Shown: piece by piece, positions 33,338 to 41,421 of the stretch
Numbering within the stretch: the first letter of the stretch is position 1
How the letters are laid out: every line of letters begins with the position of its first letter
Source: Pedobacter sp. PLR
Lineage (GTDB): Bacteria; Bacteroidota; Bacteroidia; Sphingobacteriales; Sphingobacteriaceae
DNA length: 64,000 nucleotides
Reading direction: 5' to 3'
Assembly (NCBI RefSeq): GCF_026239675.1
Contig: NZ_JAPIVQ010000008.1
Span: forward strand, 186,001-250,000
Made by a program: the position numbers and the translations under genes
The notes under the pieces: model-generated
Told to the model about the DNA's origin: nothing
Databases searched by the model: none
What the model saw: the letters and a program-made list of their open reading frames with translations, nothing else

Positions 33338-34453
33338 ATGAAACCAGAAACTTTAGCTATACATTCCGGAAATTTGTATAAATCCACTACCGGCGATGTC
33401 ACACCGCCTATTAATTTGTCCACAACCTTTTTCAGAGATGAAGATGGTGGCTATTCTGGCGGACATATGTACAGCCGTGTCAGCAACCCGAACCGCTCTG
33501 CTTTAGAGAAAGTTTTGACTGATCTTGAAAATGGTGTAGATGCCTGTGCGTTTTCTTCAGGAAATACAGCAGGGATGTCCCTTTTTCAGGCCTTAGCTCC
33601 CGGCAGCCATATCATCGCTCCTGACGACATGTACTGGGGTTTCAAAAAACAACTACAATCGATCTTTGCAGATACCTTAACCATAGACTTTATTGACCTG
33701 ACGGATGTTGCAGGAATTTCTGCCTATATAAAAGAAAACACGGTGATGATCTGGGTGGAAACACCATCTAACCCTTTATTGAAGATCACAGACCTGGTTG
33801 CTATTTCTGCAATTGCTAAAAAGCATAACCTGTTACTGGCTTGCGACAGCACCTTTGCTTCCCCTTGTTTACAAAACCCGATTGCACTGGGTGCAGATAT
33901 CGTGATGCATTCTTCTACCAAATATATCGGCGGACATAGTGATGTGCTGGGTGGTGCATTAATCACCGCTAAAATGACTCCTTTCTGGGAAAAAGTTAGA
34001 AACATACAACAGATTGGTGGCGCAGTACCTTCCCCATTCGATTGCTTTTTACTATTGAGAAGCATCAAAACCCTGCCTTACCGCATGCGGGGTCATTGCG
34101 AAAACGGCATGGCACTGGCTCTTTACCTGGAAAAACACCCTAAAGTGGAAGCTGTATTTTATCCCGGATTACCTGCACACCCGCAACATGAAATCGCAAA
34201 ACAACAAATGAGCGGCTTCGGTGGAATGTTATCTATATTGGTACATGGCGGTGCCGGAGAAGCCCGCAGGGTAGTGAACACAGTCAGATTGTTCGCACAG
34301 GCAACCAGCCTGGGTGGCGTAGAAAGCCTGATTGAGCACCGCGCCTCGGTAGAAGGTCCGGACACCAGGACCCCACAAAATTTAATTCGGATCTCTGTTG
34401 GACTAGAACACATCGATGATCTAATCGAAGATTTTAAGCAGGCTTTGGGTTAA
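33338..34453 (+). CDS. Cys/Met-metabolism PLP enzyme (cystathionine synthase/lyase-like)
   Basis: This 371-aa enzyme belongs to the transsulfuration PLP family. The PLP lysine is K195 in SSTKYIGGHSD, the phosphate loop includes SSGNTAGM (73-80), and D170 in ACDSTF contacts the ring nitrogen. It may act as cystathionine gamma-synthase or beta-lyase, or a methionine gamma-lyase; the sequence does not settle which. It precedes the SAM-riboswitch-controlled metY unit in the same orientation, separated by a promoter. It starts with a full-length N-terminus (ETLAIHSG) as in the family. Confidence 0.85.
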   Translation: MKPETLAIHSGNLYKSTTGDVTPPINLSTTFFRDEDGGYSGGHMYSRVSNPNRSALEKVLTDLENGVDACAFSSGNTAGMSLFQALAPGSHIIAPDDMYWGFKKQLQSIFADTLTIDFIDLTDVAGISAYIKENTVMIWVETPSNPLLKITDLVAISAIAKKHNLLLACDSTFASPCLQNPIALGADIVMHSSTKYIGGHSDVLGGALITAKMTPFWEKVRNIQQIGGAVPSPFDCFLLLRSIKTLPYRMRGHCENGMALALYLEKHPKVEAVFYPGLPAHPQHEIAKQQMSGFGGMLSILVHGGAGEARRVVNTVRLFAQATSLGGVESLIEHRASVEGPDTRTPQNLIRISVGLEHIDDLIEDFKQALG

Positions 34454-34542
34454 AAACCTAAAATCACCATACCTCAGCAGTGTAATAACATCATTTTATT
34501 GCACTAACAATCAGCTAATTACAAAATAATCAGAATTATATT

Positions 34543-34573
34543 TTGGTTATTTTGTGACTTAGCTTTACATTTG
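34543..34573 (+). promoter_or_regulatory. promoter of the methionine operon, TTG-N20-TACATTTG
   Basis: TTG (34543-34545) and TACATTTG (34566-34573) are 20 bases apart, a full consensus fit. The transcript would start near 34580 and run through the SAM-I riboswitch. Confidence 0.78.
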
Positions 34574-34626
34574 AATTATTCTTAGCGAAAGCTATTCAAG
34601 TCATCACCTCCTTAAAGCTGGTTTTG

Positions 34627-34738
34627 ATTTATAAAGAAGTGGCGAGAGACAGGCTCTTTGACCCACTGGCAACCCTCCCAAAATGGAGAAGGTGCCAATT
34701 CCTGACCGGTTCGCATGGTGCGTTCTGGAGAGATAAAT
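34627..34738 (+). promoter_or_regulatory. SAM-I riboswitch (S box)
   Basis: ATTTAT (34627-34632) and ATAAAT (34733-34738) close P1. Between them are the family hallmarks: GAAGTGGCGAGAG at the 5' side, CCACTGGCAACC, the core GGTGCCAATTCCTG (34691-34704) and GGAGAGATAA before P1 closes. Binding of S-adenosylmethionine should turn the operon off. It sits in the leader of metY-metX-hom. It is a cis element; no second copy is seen in the window. Confidence 0.9.
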
Positions 34739-34745
34739 TAAGACA

Positions 34746-34829
34746 ATGAAAACAGTTAACAAAACACCAGGTTATTTTAATTATTGTAGTAAGCAGCGTA
34801 CAATTTGTATGTGCTGTTGCATGCGATAA
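34746..34829 (+). CDS. 27-aa Cys/Met-rich leader peptide (candidate)
   Basis: The frame starts at ATG, 7 bases after the riboswitch, and encodes 27 residues that end Cys-Met-Cys-Cys-Cys-Met-Arg, with another Cys earlier (YCSK). Five Cys and three Met, two of them internal, in 27 codons is far above chance, and the position between a SAM riboswitch and methionine genes fits a ribosome-stalling leader that senses Cys or Met supply. A small dyad (CCTC-CATA-GAGG at 34872-34883) follows before metY. The stretch 34454-34972 otherwise has no gene. Confidence 0.6.
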   Translation: MKTVNKTPGYFNYCSKQRTICMCCCMR

Positions 34830-34972
34830 ATTCAAAAATCTTCCTTTTGCATTCTTGATCCATCCGGAAGGCCTCCATAGAGGTACGCTATACGCCTATA
34901 TCCAATCCTAATTCAAACTCAGGAAATGGAAAACCTAAAACCTTACTTACCAACCTTTTAAAAAGAAGCCAC

Positions 34973-36280
34973 ATGTCAACCAACCATAAATTCGAAACAC
35001 TTCAGATACACGCAGGCCAGGAAATTGATCCTACAACAGGCTCAAGAGCAGTACCTTTATACCAGACTACTTCTTATGGATTCAAAAATTCTGAACATGG
35101 TGCAAACCTGTTCGCTTTAAAAGAATTCGGTAACATATACACCCGCATCATGAACCCAACCACAGACGTTTTCGAGAAACGTGTGGCGGCATTAGAAGGC
35201 GGTGTAGCAGCGGTAGCCGTAGGTTCCGGAATGGCAGCACAATTCATCGCGTTAAACAATATCCTGGAAGCCGGAGATAACTTTGTGTCTTCCTCACATT
35301 TATATGGTGGTTCTTACAACCAGTTCAAAGTCGCTTTCAAACGTTTAGGTATTGAAGTGAAATTCGCCAATGGTGATGATGCCTCAGATTTCGAAGCAAA
35401 AATTGACGCGAATACTAAAGCAATCTATTTAGAGAGTATTGGTAATCCCTCTTTCAGCATTGCTGACTTTGAAAAAATATCGGCCATTGCCAACAAACAT
35501 GGTCTGCCATTAATTGTAGACAATACTTTCGGTGCAGCAGGTTATTTGTTCCGTCCATTGGAACATGGAGCGCATGTTGTAGTTCAGTCGGCTACAAAAT
35601 GGATCGGCGGACATGGTACCAGCATTGGTGGTGTGATCGTTGACGGCGGAAATTACAACTGGGGTAATGGTAAATTTAAACAGTTTACTGAGCCTTCGGA
35701 AGGTTACAACGGACTGGTATTTAACGATGTTTTTGGCATCGGTGGCCCATTTGGCAACATACAATTCGCCATCCGTGCCCGTGTAGAAGGTCTCAGGGAT
35801 TTCGGTCCGGCCATCTCCCCTTTCAACTCCTTCCTGTTGATCCAGGGATTAGAAACACTTTCCCTTCGTGTGCAACGCCATGTAGACAATGCGCTGGCAT
35901 TAGCCACCTGGTTAGAAAACCATGAAGCCGTGAAAAAGGTGAACTACCCGGGTTTGGAAAGCAGCCCTTACCATGCTAACGCGAAGAAATACCTGCAAAA
36001 TGGTTTCGGTGCGGTACTTTCTTTTGAACTTCATGGAGAAAAAACTCAGGCTACAACATTGGTTGATTCCCTGAAATTAGTGAGCCATGTAGCCAATGTA
36101 GGTGATGCAAAAACGCTGATCATCCAGCCTGCTGCAACCACACACCAACAATTGAGCGAAGCAGAACAAATCAGTGCAGGTGTTACACCAAACCTGTTGC
36201 GCGTTTCAGTAGGCATCGAGCATATTGACGATATCAAAGCAGATTTTGAGCAGGCATTTGCCATCATCTCCGCTAAATAA
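34973..36280 (+). CDS. metY: O-acetylhomoserine sulfhydrylase (aminocarboxypropyltransferase)
   Basis: This 435-aa PLP enzyme adds sulfide to O-acetylhomoserine to make homocysteine. The PLP lysine is K209 in SATKWIGGHG, and family marks include ETLQIHAGQE (8-17), AVGSGMAAQF (82-91) and LESIGNPSF. The length around 430, longer than cystathionine synthases, and the immediate neighbour metX (24 bases downstream) support MetY. The gene is under the SAM-I riboswitch and the putative Cys/Met leader. Confidence 0.92.
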   Translation: MSTNHKFETLQIHAGQEIDPTTGSRAVPLYQTTSYGFKNSEHGANLFALKEFGNIYTRIMNPTTDVFEKRVAALEGGVAAVAVGSGMAAQFIALNNILEAGDNFVSSSHLYGGSYNQFKVAFKRLGIEVKFANGDDASDFEAKIDANTKAIYLESIGNPSFSIADFEKISAIANKHGLPLIVDNTFGAAGYLFRPLEHGAHVVVQSATKWIGGHGTSIGGVIVDGGNYNWGNGKFKQFTEPSEGYNGLVFNDVFGIGGPFGNIQFAIRARVEGLRDFGPAISPFNSFLLIQGLETLSLRVQRHVDNALALATWLENHEAVKKVNYPGLESSPYHANAKKYLQNGFGAVLSFELHGEKTQATTLVDSLKLVSHVANVGDAKTLIIQPAATTHQQLSEAEQISAGVTPNLLRVSVGIEHIDDIKADFEQAFAIISAK

Positions 36281-36304
36281 TAACCTTACTACCAAAGCAT
36301 AACA

Positions 36305-37363
36305 ATGAGTACTACCTCCACATATACCCACACAAAAGTTTTCAAGCTTGAAAGCGGCAAGAAATTGCGCAAAGTCGAGCTTGCTTACCAGACGTATGGA
36401 AAATTAAACGCCAAAAAAGACAATGTGATCTGGGCCTGTCATGCATTGACAGCCAATGCAGACGTATTGGATTGGTGGAAAGGTCTGTTTGGAAACAATG
36501 ACCTGTTTAATCCTGAAGAACATTTCATCATTTGCGCCAATGTACTGAGCTCCCATTATGGCAGCACCAGTCCGCTAAGTGTAAACCCAACCACCGGATT
36601 GCCTTATTACCTGGCCTTCCCGGAAGTAACCATCCGGGATATGGTGGCTGCACACCGTTTACTGGCTGCACACCTGGGTATTGAAGAGATCAAAGTACTT
36701 ATTGGCGGATCATTAGGTGGCCAGCAGGCCGTAGAATGGGCTATTAAAGATAGCTCAGCCATACAAAACCTGATTCTCGTAGCCACTAACGCAGTACATT
36801 CCCCATGGGGCATTGCTTTCAATGAAAGTCAGCGTTTGGCCATCAGCTCCGACAGAAGTTTTTACGCAAATAAACCTGACGGCGGATTAAAAGGATTAAA
36901 AACTGCCCGTAGCATCGCTTTATTGTCTTACCGCAGTTACGATGCCTATACTGCTACTCAACTGGAGAGCGTAAATGAAAAAACCGGCTCCTTCCGCGCT
37001 TCCTCTTACCAAAACTATCAGGGCGAAAAGCTTTGTAACCGCTTCAACGCGTATAGTTACTGGTACCTGAGCAAAGCGATGGACAGCCACAATGTAGGTA
37101 GAAACAGAGGCAGTATTACTGAAGCATTAGCTTCTATTAAAGCCAATACCTTAGTAATCGGGATAGAAAACGATGTGTTATTCCCGATTTCTGAACAACT
37201 GTTCCTGAGCAAACACATTCCTGACGCAGAATTTTTCAGTGTAAAATCTGCTTATGGTCATGATGGTTTCCTGATTGAAACGGATGTCCTGACCAATGTG
37301 ATCGGGAACTTCCTTAAAGAAAGCACAAACAAGAAAATAATTAAATTACATAAAACAGCATAG
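36305..37363 (+). CDS. metX: homoserine O-acetyltransferase
   Basis: This 352-aa alpha/beta hydrolase-fold enzyme acetylates homoserine with acetyl-CoA to supply MetY. The nucleophile is S136 in IGGSLGGQQAVEW. The other triad members are expected in IENDVLFP (Asp) and SAYGHDGFL (His), both present near 299-330. The opening HALTANAD (46-53) is typical. It is placed between metY and hom with gaps of 24 and 11 bases. Confidence 0.92.
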   Translation: MSTTSTYTHTKVFKLESGKKLRKVELAYQTYGKLNAKKDNVIWACHALTANADVLDWWKGLFGNNDLFNPEEHFIICANVLSSHYGSTSPLSVNPTTGLPYYLAFPEVTIRDMVAAHRLLAAHLGIEEIKVLIGGSLGGQQAVEWAIKDSSAIQNLILVATNAVHSPWGIAFNESQRLAISSDRSFYANKPDGGLKGLKTARSIALLSYRSYDAYTATQLESVNEKTGSFRASSYQNYQGEKLCNRFNAYSYWYLSKAMDSHNVGRNRGSITEALASIKANTLVIGIENDVLFPISEQLFLSKHIPDAEFFSVKSAYGHDGFLIETDVLTNVIGNFLKESTNKKIIKLHKTA

Positions 37364-37374
37364 TACTTAGATAG

Positions 37375-38616
37375 ATGAGCAAGAAACTTAAAATTGGTTT
37401 ATTTGGATTTGGGGTGGTAGGTCAGGGATTACACGATATCATTCGTGGTCAGGATCTGAACCTGGAGATCATTAAAATCGCCATCAAAAATCCGGAAAAG
37501 AAACGCAGTTTAGACGCGCAGCTTTTCACTACCGATCACGACGAAATCCTGAATAACGAAGAAATCAATACCATTGTAGAATTGATTGATGATGCAGATG
37601 CAGCGTATACCATTACCAAACGCGCATTGATCAGCGGTAAAAATGTGGTTTCCGCCAATAAAAAAATGATTGCCAATCACCTTGCTGAACTGGTAGAATT
37701 GCAGGCAAAACATGGTGTATCTTTACTTTATGAAGCTGCAGTATGTGGAAGTATTCCAATCATCAGAAACCTGGAAGAATACTACAACAATGAATTGCTA
37801 CATGGCATCAGTGGAATCTTTAACGGTTCTTCTAACTACATTCTTTCTAAGATTTTCAATGAAAACATGGAATATGGTGTGGCCTTAAAGCAGGCGCAGG
37901 ACCTTGGTTTCGCAGAAACTGATCCGATTATGGATGTGGGTGGTTACGATCCGAAATTCAAACTGGCCATCGCTACAGCACATGCTTATGGTTTGTTCAT
38001 CCGTCCTGAAGACATTCTGAATATTGGTATTCAAAACCTGAATGACGATGATATCAGATATGCAAAAGAGAAAAACTTCAAGATAAAACTGGTTCCTACA
38101 GCACGTAAAATCAGCACCAAACAAGTGGTAACGTATGTATTGCCGAAGTTTGTGAAATCTGATGATTTCCTTTTCAACGTAGAAAATGAATACAATGGCG
38201 TAACTGTTCAGGCAGCTTTCGCTGATAAGCAGTTCTTTTTCGGTAAAGGCGCTGGTGGTCACCCAACAGGTGCTGCTGTACTTTCCGACATCGCTGCATT
38301 AAGATATGATTACCGTTATGAGTATAAAAAATTCCATCAGCAAAATGGTTTGATCCATACCGATAACGTGAACATTGAAGTGTACCTGCGTTATTCAAAT
38401 GAAGATACTTTAGCTCAATTGAAGGTAGAAAATATTGTGGAGCGCTTTGCACGTCAGGATTACAAATATGTAATCGGTAGCATCAGCCTGAAAACACTAT
38501 TGGAAAACCGCAGTTTACTAGAGCAAAAAGACATATTTATTGCCCATACCGGAAGGTATACTTACACGGAACAACAGGTGCAGACTGTGACCGAAGAGGA
38601 AGTGTTTTTTAACTAG
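37375..38616 (+). CDS. hom: homoserine dehydrogenase
   Basis: This 413-aa oxidoreductase makes homoserine from aspartate semialdehyde, feeding MetX. The nucleotide site is GLFGFGVVGQG (8-18). VVSANKKMIANH, YEAAVCGSIPIIR and GIFNGSSNYIL are the catalytic-domain signatures. No separate aspartokinase domain is fused. The C-terminal part (about 330-413) is short and could be a reduced regulatory region. With metY and metX it completes an aspartate-to-homocysteine block and ends at a strong terminator. Confidence 0.93.
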   Translation: MSKKLKIGLFGFGVVGQGLHDIIRGQDLNLEIIKIAIKNPEKKRSLDAQLFTTDHDEILNNEEINTIVELIDDADAAYTITKRALISGKNVVSANKKMIANHLAELVELQAKHGVSLLYEAAVCGSIPIIRNLEEYYNNELLHGISGIFNGSSNYILSKIFNENMEYGVALKQAQDLGFAETDPIMDVGGYDPKFKLAIATAHAYGLFIRPEDILNIGIQNLNDDDIRYAKEKNFKIKLVPTARKISTKQVVTYVLPKFVKSDDFLFNVENEYNGVTVQAAFADKQFFFGKGAGGHPTGAAVLSDIAALRYDYRYEYKKFHQQNGLIHTDNVNIEVYLRYSNEDTLAQLKVENIVERFARQDYKYVIGSISLKTLLENRSLLEQKDIFIAHTGRYTYTEQQVQTVTEEEVFFN

Positions 38617-38638
38617 TATTAGTTTTTGTTTTGATTGC

Positions 38639-38668
38639 AAAAAGGCCCCGAAATTTCGGGGCCTTTTT
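38639..38668. terminator. terminator of the metY-metX-hom operon
   Basis: Thirteen-base arms AAAAAGGCCCCGA and the complement flank a 4-base centre; the T run follows on the plus strand, and the minus strand is similar, so it also closes the E2 gene unit. Confidence 0.9.
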
Positions 38669-38736
38669 CATTGATTCACATTTTTATGCGCTGGTTCCAA
38701 AATAAATATTGTAGAACCAGCTGTTAATTTTTCTAA

Positions 38737-40113
38737 TCAGATCTCTCTGTTAACGTCCCAGTTTTCCAGGTAATCTGCCACGCGGCGTACAAAAGATCCA
38801 CCTAATGAACCATCTACTACCCTATGGTCGTAAGACAGGGAAAGGAACATCATGTGACGGATTGCAATCACATCACCATATTCTGTTTCCAATACTGCTG
38901 GTTTCTTTTTAATGGCACCTACCGCTAAAATAGCTACCTGAGGCTGGTTGATAATTGGTGTTCCCATTACGTTTCCAAAAGATCCTACGTTGGTCAGGGT
39001 GAATGTACCACCTTGTGTTTCGTCTGGTTTCAATTTAGACGTACGTGCACGGACTGCAAGGTCATTTACCGATTTGGTTAAACCAAGCAGGTTCATCTGG
39101 TCTGCATTCCTGATCACCGGAACAATCAGGTTGCCACTTGGCAATGCTGCTGCCATACCGATGTTAATGTCTCTTTTCTTGATGATCTGTGTGCCGTTGA
39201 TGGATACATTGATCATCGGGAAATCCTTGATGGCTTTAGTTACCGCTTCAATGAAGATCGGCGTAAAAGTGATCTTTTCATTTTCACGTTTCTCAAAGTT
39301 ACGTTTCACTTTTTCGCGCCACATCACCATATTGGTTACATCGGCTTCTACGAAAGAAGTTACGTGTGGTGCAGTCTGCACGCTCATCACCATGTGATCA
39401 GCAATTAGTCTGCGCATCCTGTCCATTTCAATGATTTCATCACCACCACTAACGCTAACTGCAGGAGCTGATTTTGTAGCTGACTGGTTCCCGTTTACCG
39501 GCGCTGCCGCTGGTGTTGCAGTTGCCGGAGCAGGTGTTGTGGCTGCTGCCGAAGTAGTAGCAGCAACTTTCGCTGTACCACCTGTTTTTTGTTGTATATA
39601 GTTTAAAAGATCGTCTTTTGTTAAGCGGCCTTCTGCTCCTGTTCCTGTAATGCGATCCAGCTCACTCAGTTCAATATTTTCCTGAGCGGCGATGTTCTTC
39701 ACCAATGGAGAATAAAAACGATCTGAGCTCGCTGTAGCAGCTTCCCCGGTGTTCTCATTTGACACCAACTGTTCTGTACCTGGAATTTGTGCTAAAACGG
39801 CATCAGCTTGTTCTTGTGGTACTGCAGTTTCGACAACGCTTGCTTCTGCTACTGGTGTAGCTGCTGCATTCGCATCTGTTTCAATAATTGCAATTACCGC
39901 ACCTACCTGAACTACCTCATCTTCCTTAAATAACTGCTTAATTAACTTACCGGCAATTGGTGATGGAACTTCAGAATCCACCTTATCCGTAGCTATTTCT
40001 AAAATCGTATCATCCAATTCTATCATATCTCCTGGTTGTTTAAGCCATTTGATAATGGTTGCTTCTGCAACGCTCTCCCCCATTTTAGGTAACAATAATT
40101 CGTATTGAGCCAT
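38737..40113 (-). CDS. 2-oxo acid dehydrogenase E2 (dihydrolipoamide acyltransferase)
   Basis: This 458-aa protein carries a lipoyl domain (about 2-77; lipoylated K44 in EIATDKVDSEV), an alanine- and threonine-rich linker, a peripheral subunit-binding domain (about 131-168; SPLVKNIAAQENIEL), a second Ala/Thr/Pro linker (about 172-220) and the catalytic domain with H430 and D434 in SYDHRVVDG. The form is that of branched-chain or general 2-oxo acid complexes. E1 and E3 are not nearby. It lies 50 bases after cinA and may have its own promoter. Confidence 0.9.
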   Translation of the reverse strand: MAQYELLLPKMGESVAEATIIKWLKQPGDMIELDDTILEIATDKVDSEVPSPIAGKLIKQLFKEDEVVQVGAVIAIIETDANAAATPVAEASVVETAVPQEQADAVLAQIPGTEQLVSNENTGEAATASSDRFYSPLVKNIAAQENIELSELDRITGTGAEGRLTKDDLLNYIQQKTGGTAKVAATTSAAATTPAPATATPAAAPVNGNQSATKSAPAVSVSGGDEIIEMDRMRRLIADHMVMSVQTAPHVTSFVEADVTNMVMWREKVKRNFEKRENEKITFTPIFIEAVTKAIKDFPMINVSINGTQIIKKRDINIGMAAALPSGNLIVPVIRNADQMNLLGLTKSVNDLAVRARTSKLKPDETQGGTFTLTNVGSFGNVMGTPIINQPQVAILAVGAIKKKPAVLETEYGDVIAIRHMMFLSLSYDHRVVDGSLGGSFVRRVADYLENWDVNREI

Positions 40114-40140
40114 TTTTTATTTTCTAATTGGTAACAGGTA

Positions 40141-40148
40141 CAAAAGTA
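40141..40148 (-). promoter_or_regulatory. possible -7 box for the E2 gene
   Basis: The minus strand reads TACTTTTG, 28 bases before the E2 start, inside the short gap after cinA. A -33 TTG is not evident. Confidence 0.4.
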
Positions 40149-40163
40149 AAGTATTTCGGACAC

Positions 40164-41411
40164 TTAATCCTCATGTTGCCTGAGTTCATTCAAAATCATT
40201 GATAGCGCAGCTGCTGCTGAACGCTCAATATTCTGTGTTCTTTTGCTGCCGAAGCTGAAAACTTTAGACACCACACCTTTGGCATGAGCTACTGCAATCC
40301 AGACAGTTCCAACCGGTTTATCCGGCATTCCGCCATCCGGACCAGCGATGCCACTCACGGCTACTGCGTAGTCTGTTTTAAAATTTTTAATTGCACCTAC
40401 AGCCATCTCTTTTACCGTTTCTTCACTAACCGCGCCATATTTAGCCAGGGTTTCAGCTTTAACACCGAGAAGCGACATTTTTAGGTCGTAGGAATAAGTA
40501 ACCGCACCACCTTCATAAACTGAAGAGCATCCGGGATGCTGGGTGATCAGGTGGGCAATATAGCCGCCGGTACAACTTTCTGCGGTGGAAAGCGTCAGTT
40601 TCCTTTGCTCCATAAAATTCAGAATGGCTTTTTCCAGCGAGATATCTTCCTCGGCAACCAGGTGTGTTTTTATTCTGGCGATGATCTGTTGTGCATAAAA
40701 ATCTACTGCTGCTTTGAGCGGAGCTTCTTCTTCGCCGGTTGTACTTAAGCGCAGGCGCACCTGTCCCAGTTTAGGGAGGTAGGCCAGTTTAATGCTATCA
40801 GGTAAGCTGTTTTCTATATCTTCAATTTCCATGGCGAGGAAGGATTCCCCGATGCCGGAAGTCAGGATGGTTTTATGGTGAATAACGGGCAGTTTAAAAG
40901 CCGCTTTAAGCCTTGGCAGGATTTCATCATCCATCAGGTACATCATTTCGAAAGGAACACCGGGCATCGATACAAAGATCTTTCCATGCTCCTCAAACCA
41001 CATGCATGGCGCTGTGCCGTTTTTATTCTTAATCACGGTACAACCGTCCGGAACATCAGCCTGTTTTCTGTTGAGCTCAATCATTGGGCGGTTAACGCGG
41101 GCAAAGATCTCCGACACATGGTTCAGCGTTTCTTCATCTCTGCGGAAACCCATATTGAAATATTTAGCGAGGGTAACTTTGGTGATATCGTCTTTCGTCG
41201 GACCTAATCCGCCGGTCATCAGGATCACATCGGCTCTGCTTTCTGCCAGTCGGAGTGCCTCCATGATATGGTCGGCATCATCGGAAACGGAAGTGATCTG
41301 TTTCACTTTCATCCCAATCTGGTTTAGCTGTTTCGCCATCCAGGCGGAATTCGTATCCACAATCTGACCGATAAGGATTTCATCGCCTATGGTAATAATT
41401 TCTGCCAGCAT
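40164..41411 (-). CDS. cinA: CinA family nicotinamide-nucleotide amidohydrolase
   Basis: This 415-aa protein has an N-terminal MoCF-like domain (about 1-170; AEIITIGDEILIGQ and MTGGLGPTKDD) and a C-terminal CinA domain (about 260-410; STAESCTGGYIAHLI and VSGIAGPDGG). The C-terminal domain deamidates NMN in pyridine nucleotide recycling; the N-terminal domain is an ADP-ribose-type pyrophosphatase in studied members. The length matches full-size CinA. It lies 10 bases after the lptD stop, suggesting co-transcription. Confidence 0.92.
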   Translation of the reverse strand: MLAEIITIGDEILIGQIVDTNSAWMAKQLNQIGMKVKQITSVSDDADHIMEALRLAESRADVILMTGGLGPTKDDITKVTLAKYFNMGFRRDEETLNHVSEIFARVNRPMIELNRKQADVPDGCTVIKNKNGTAPCMWFEEHGKIFVSMPGVPFEMMYLMDDEILPRLKAAFKLPVIHHKTILTSGIGESFLAMEIEDIENSLPDSIKLAYLPKLGQVRLRLSTTGEEEAPLKAAVDFYAQQIIARIKTHLVAEEDISLEKAILNFMEQRKLTLSTAESCTGGYIAHLITQHPGCSSVYEGGAVTYSYDLKMSLLGVKAETLAKYGAVSEETVKEMAVGAIKNFKTDYAVAVSGIAGPDGGMPDKPVGTVWIAVAHAKGVVSKVFSFGSKRTQNIERSAAAALSMILNELRQHED

Positions 41412-41421
41412 ATTAAGGGGT

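Noticed and set aside
34627..34738. cobalamin riboswitch
   Set aside because: No B12-box; the GGTGCCAATTCCTG core and P1 closing fit SAM-I.
38948..39397. 149-codon plus-strand frame inside the E2 gene
   Set aside because: Antisense to the catalytic domain of E2.
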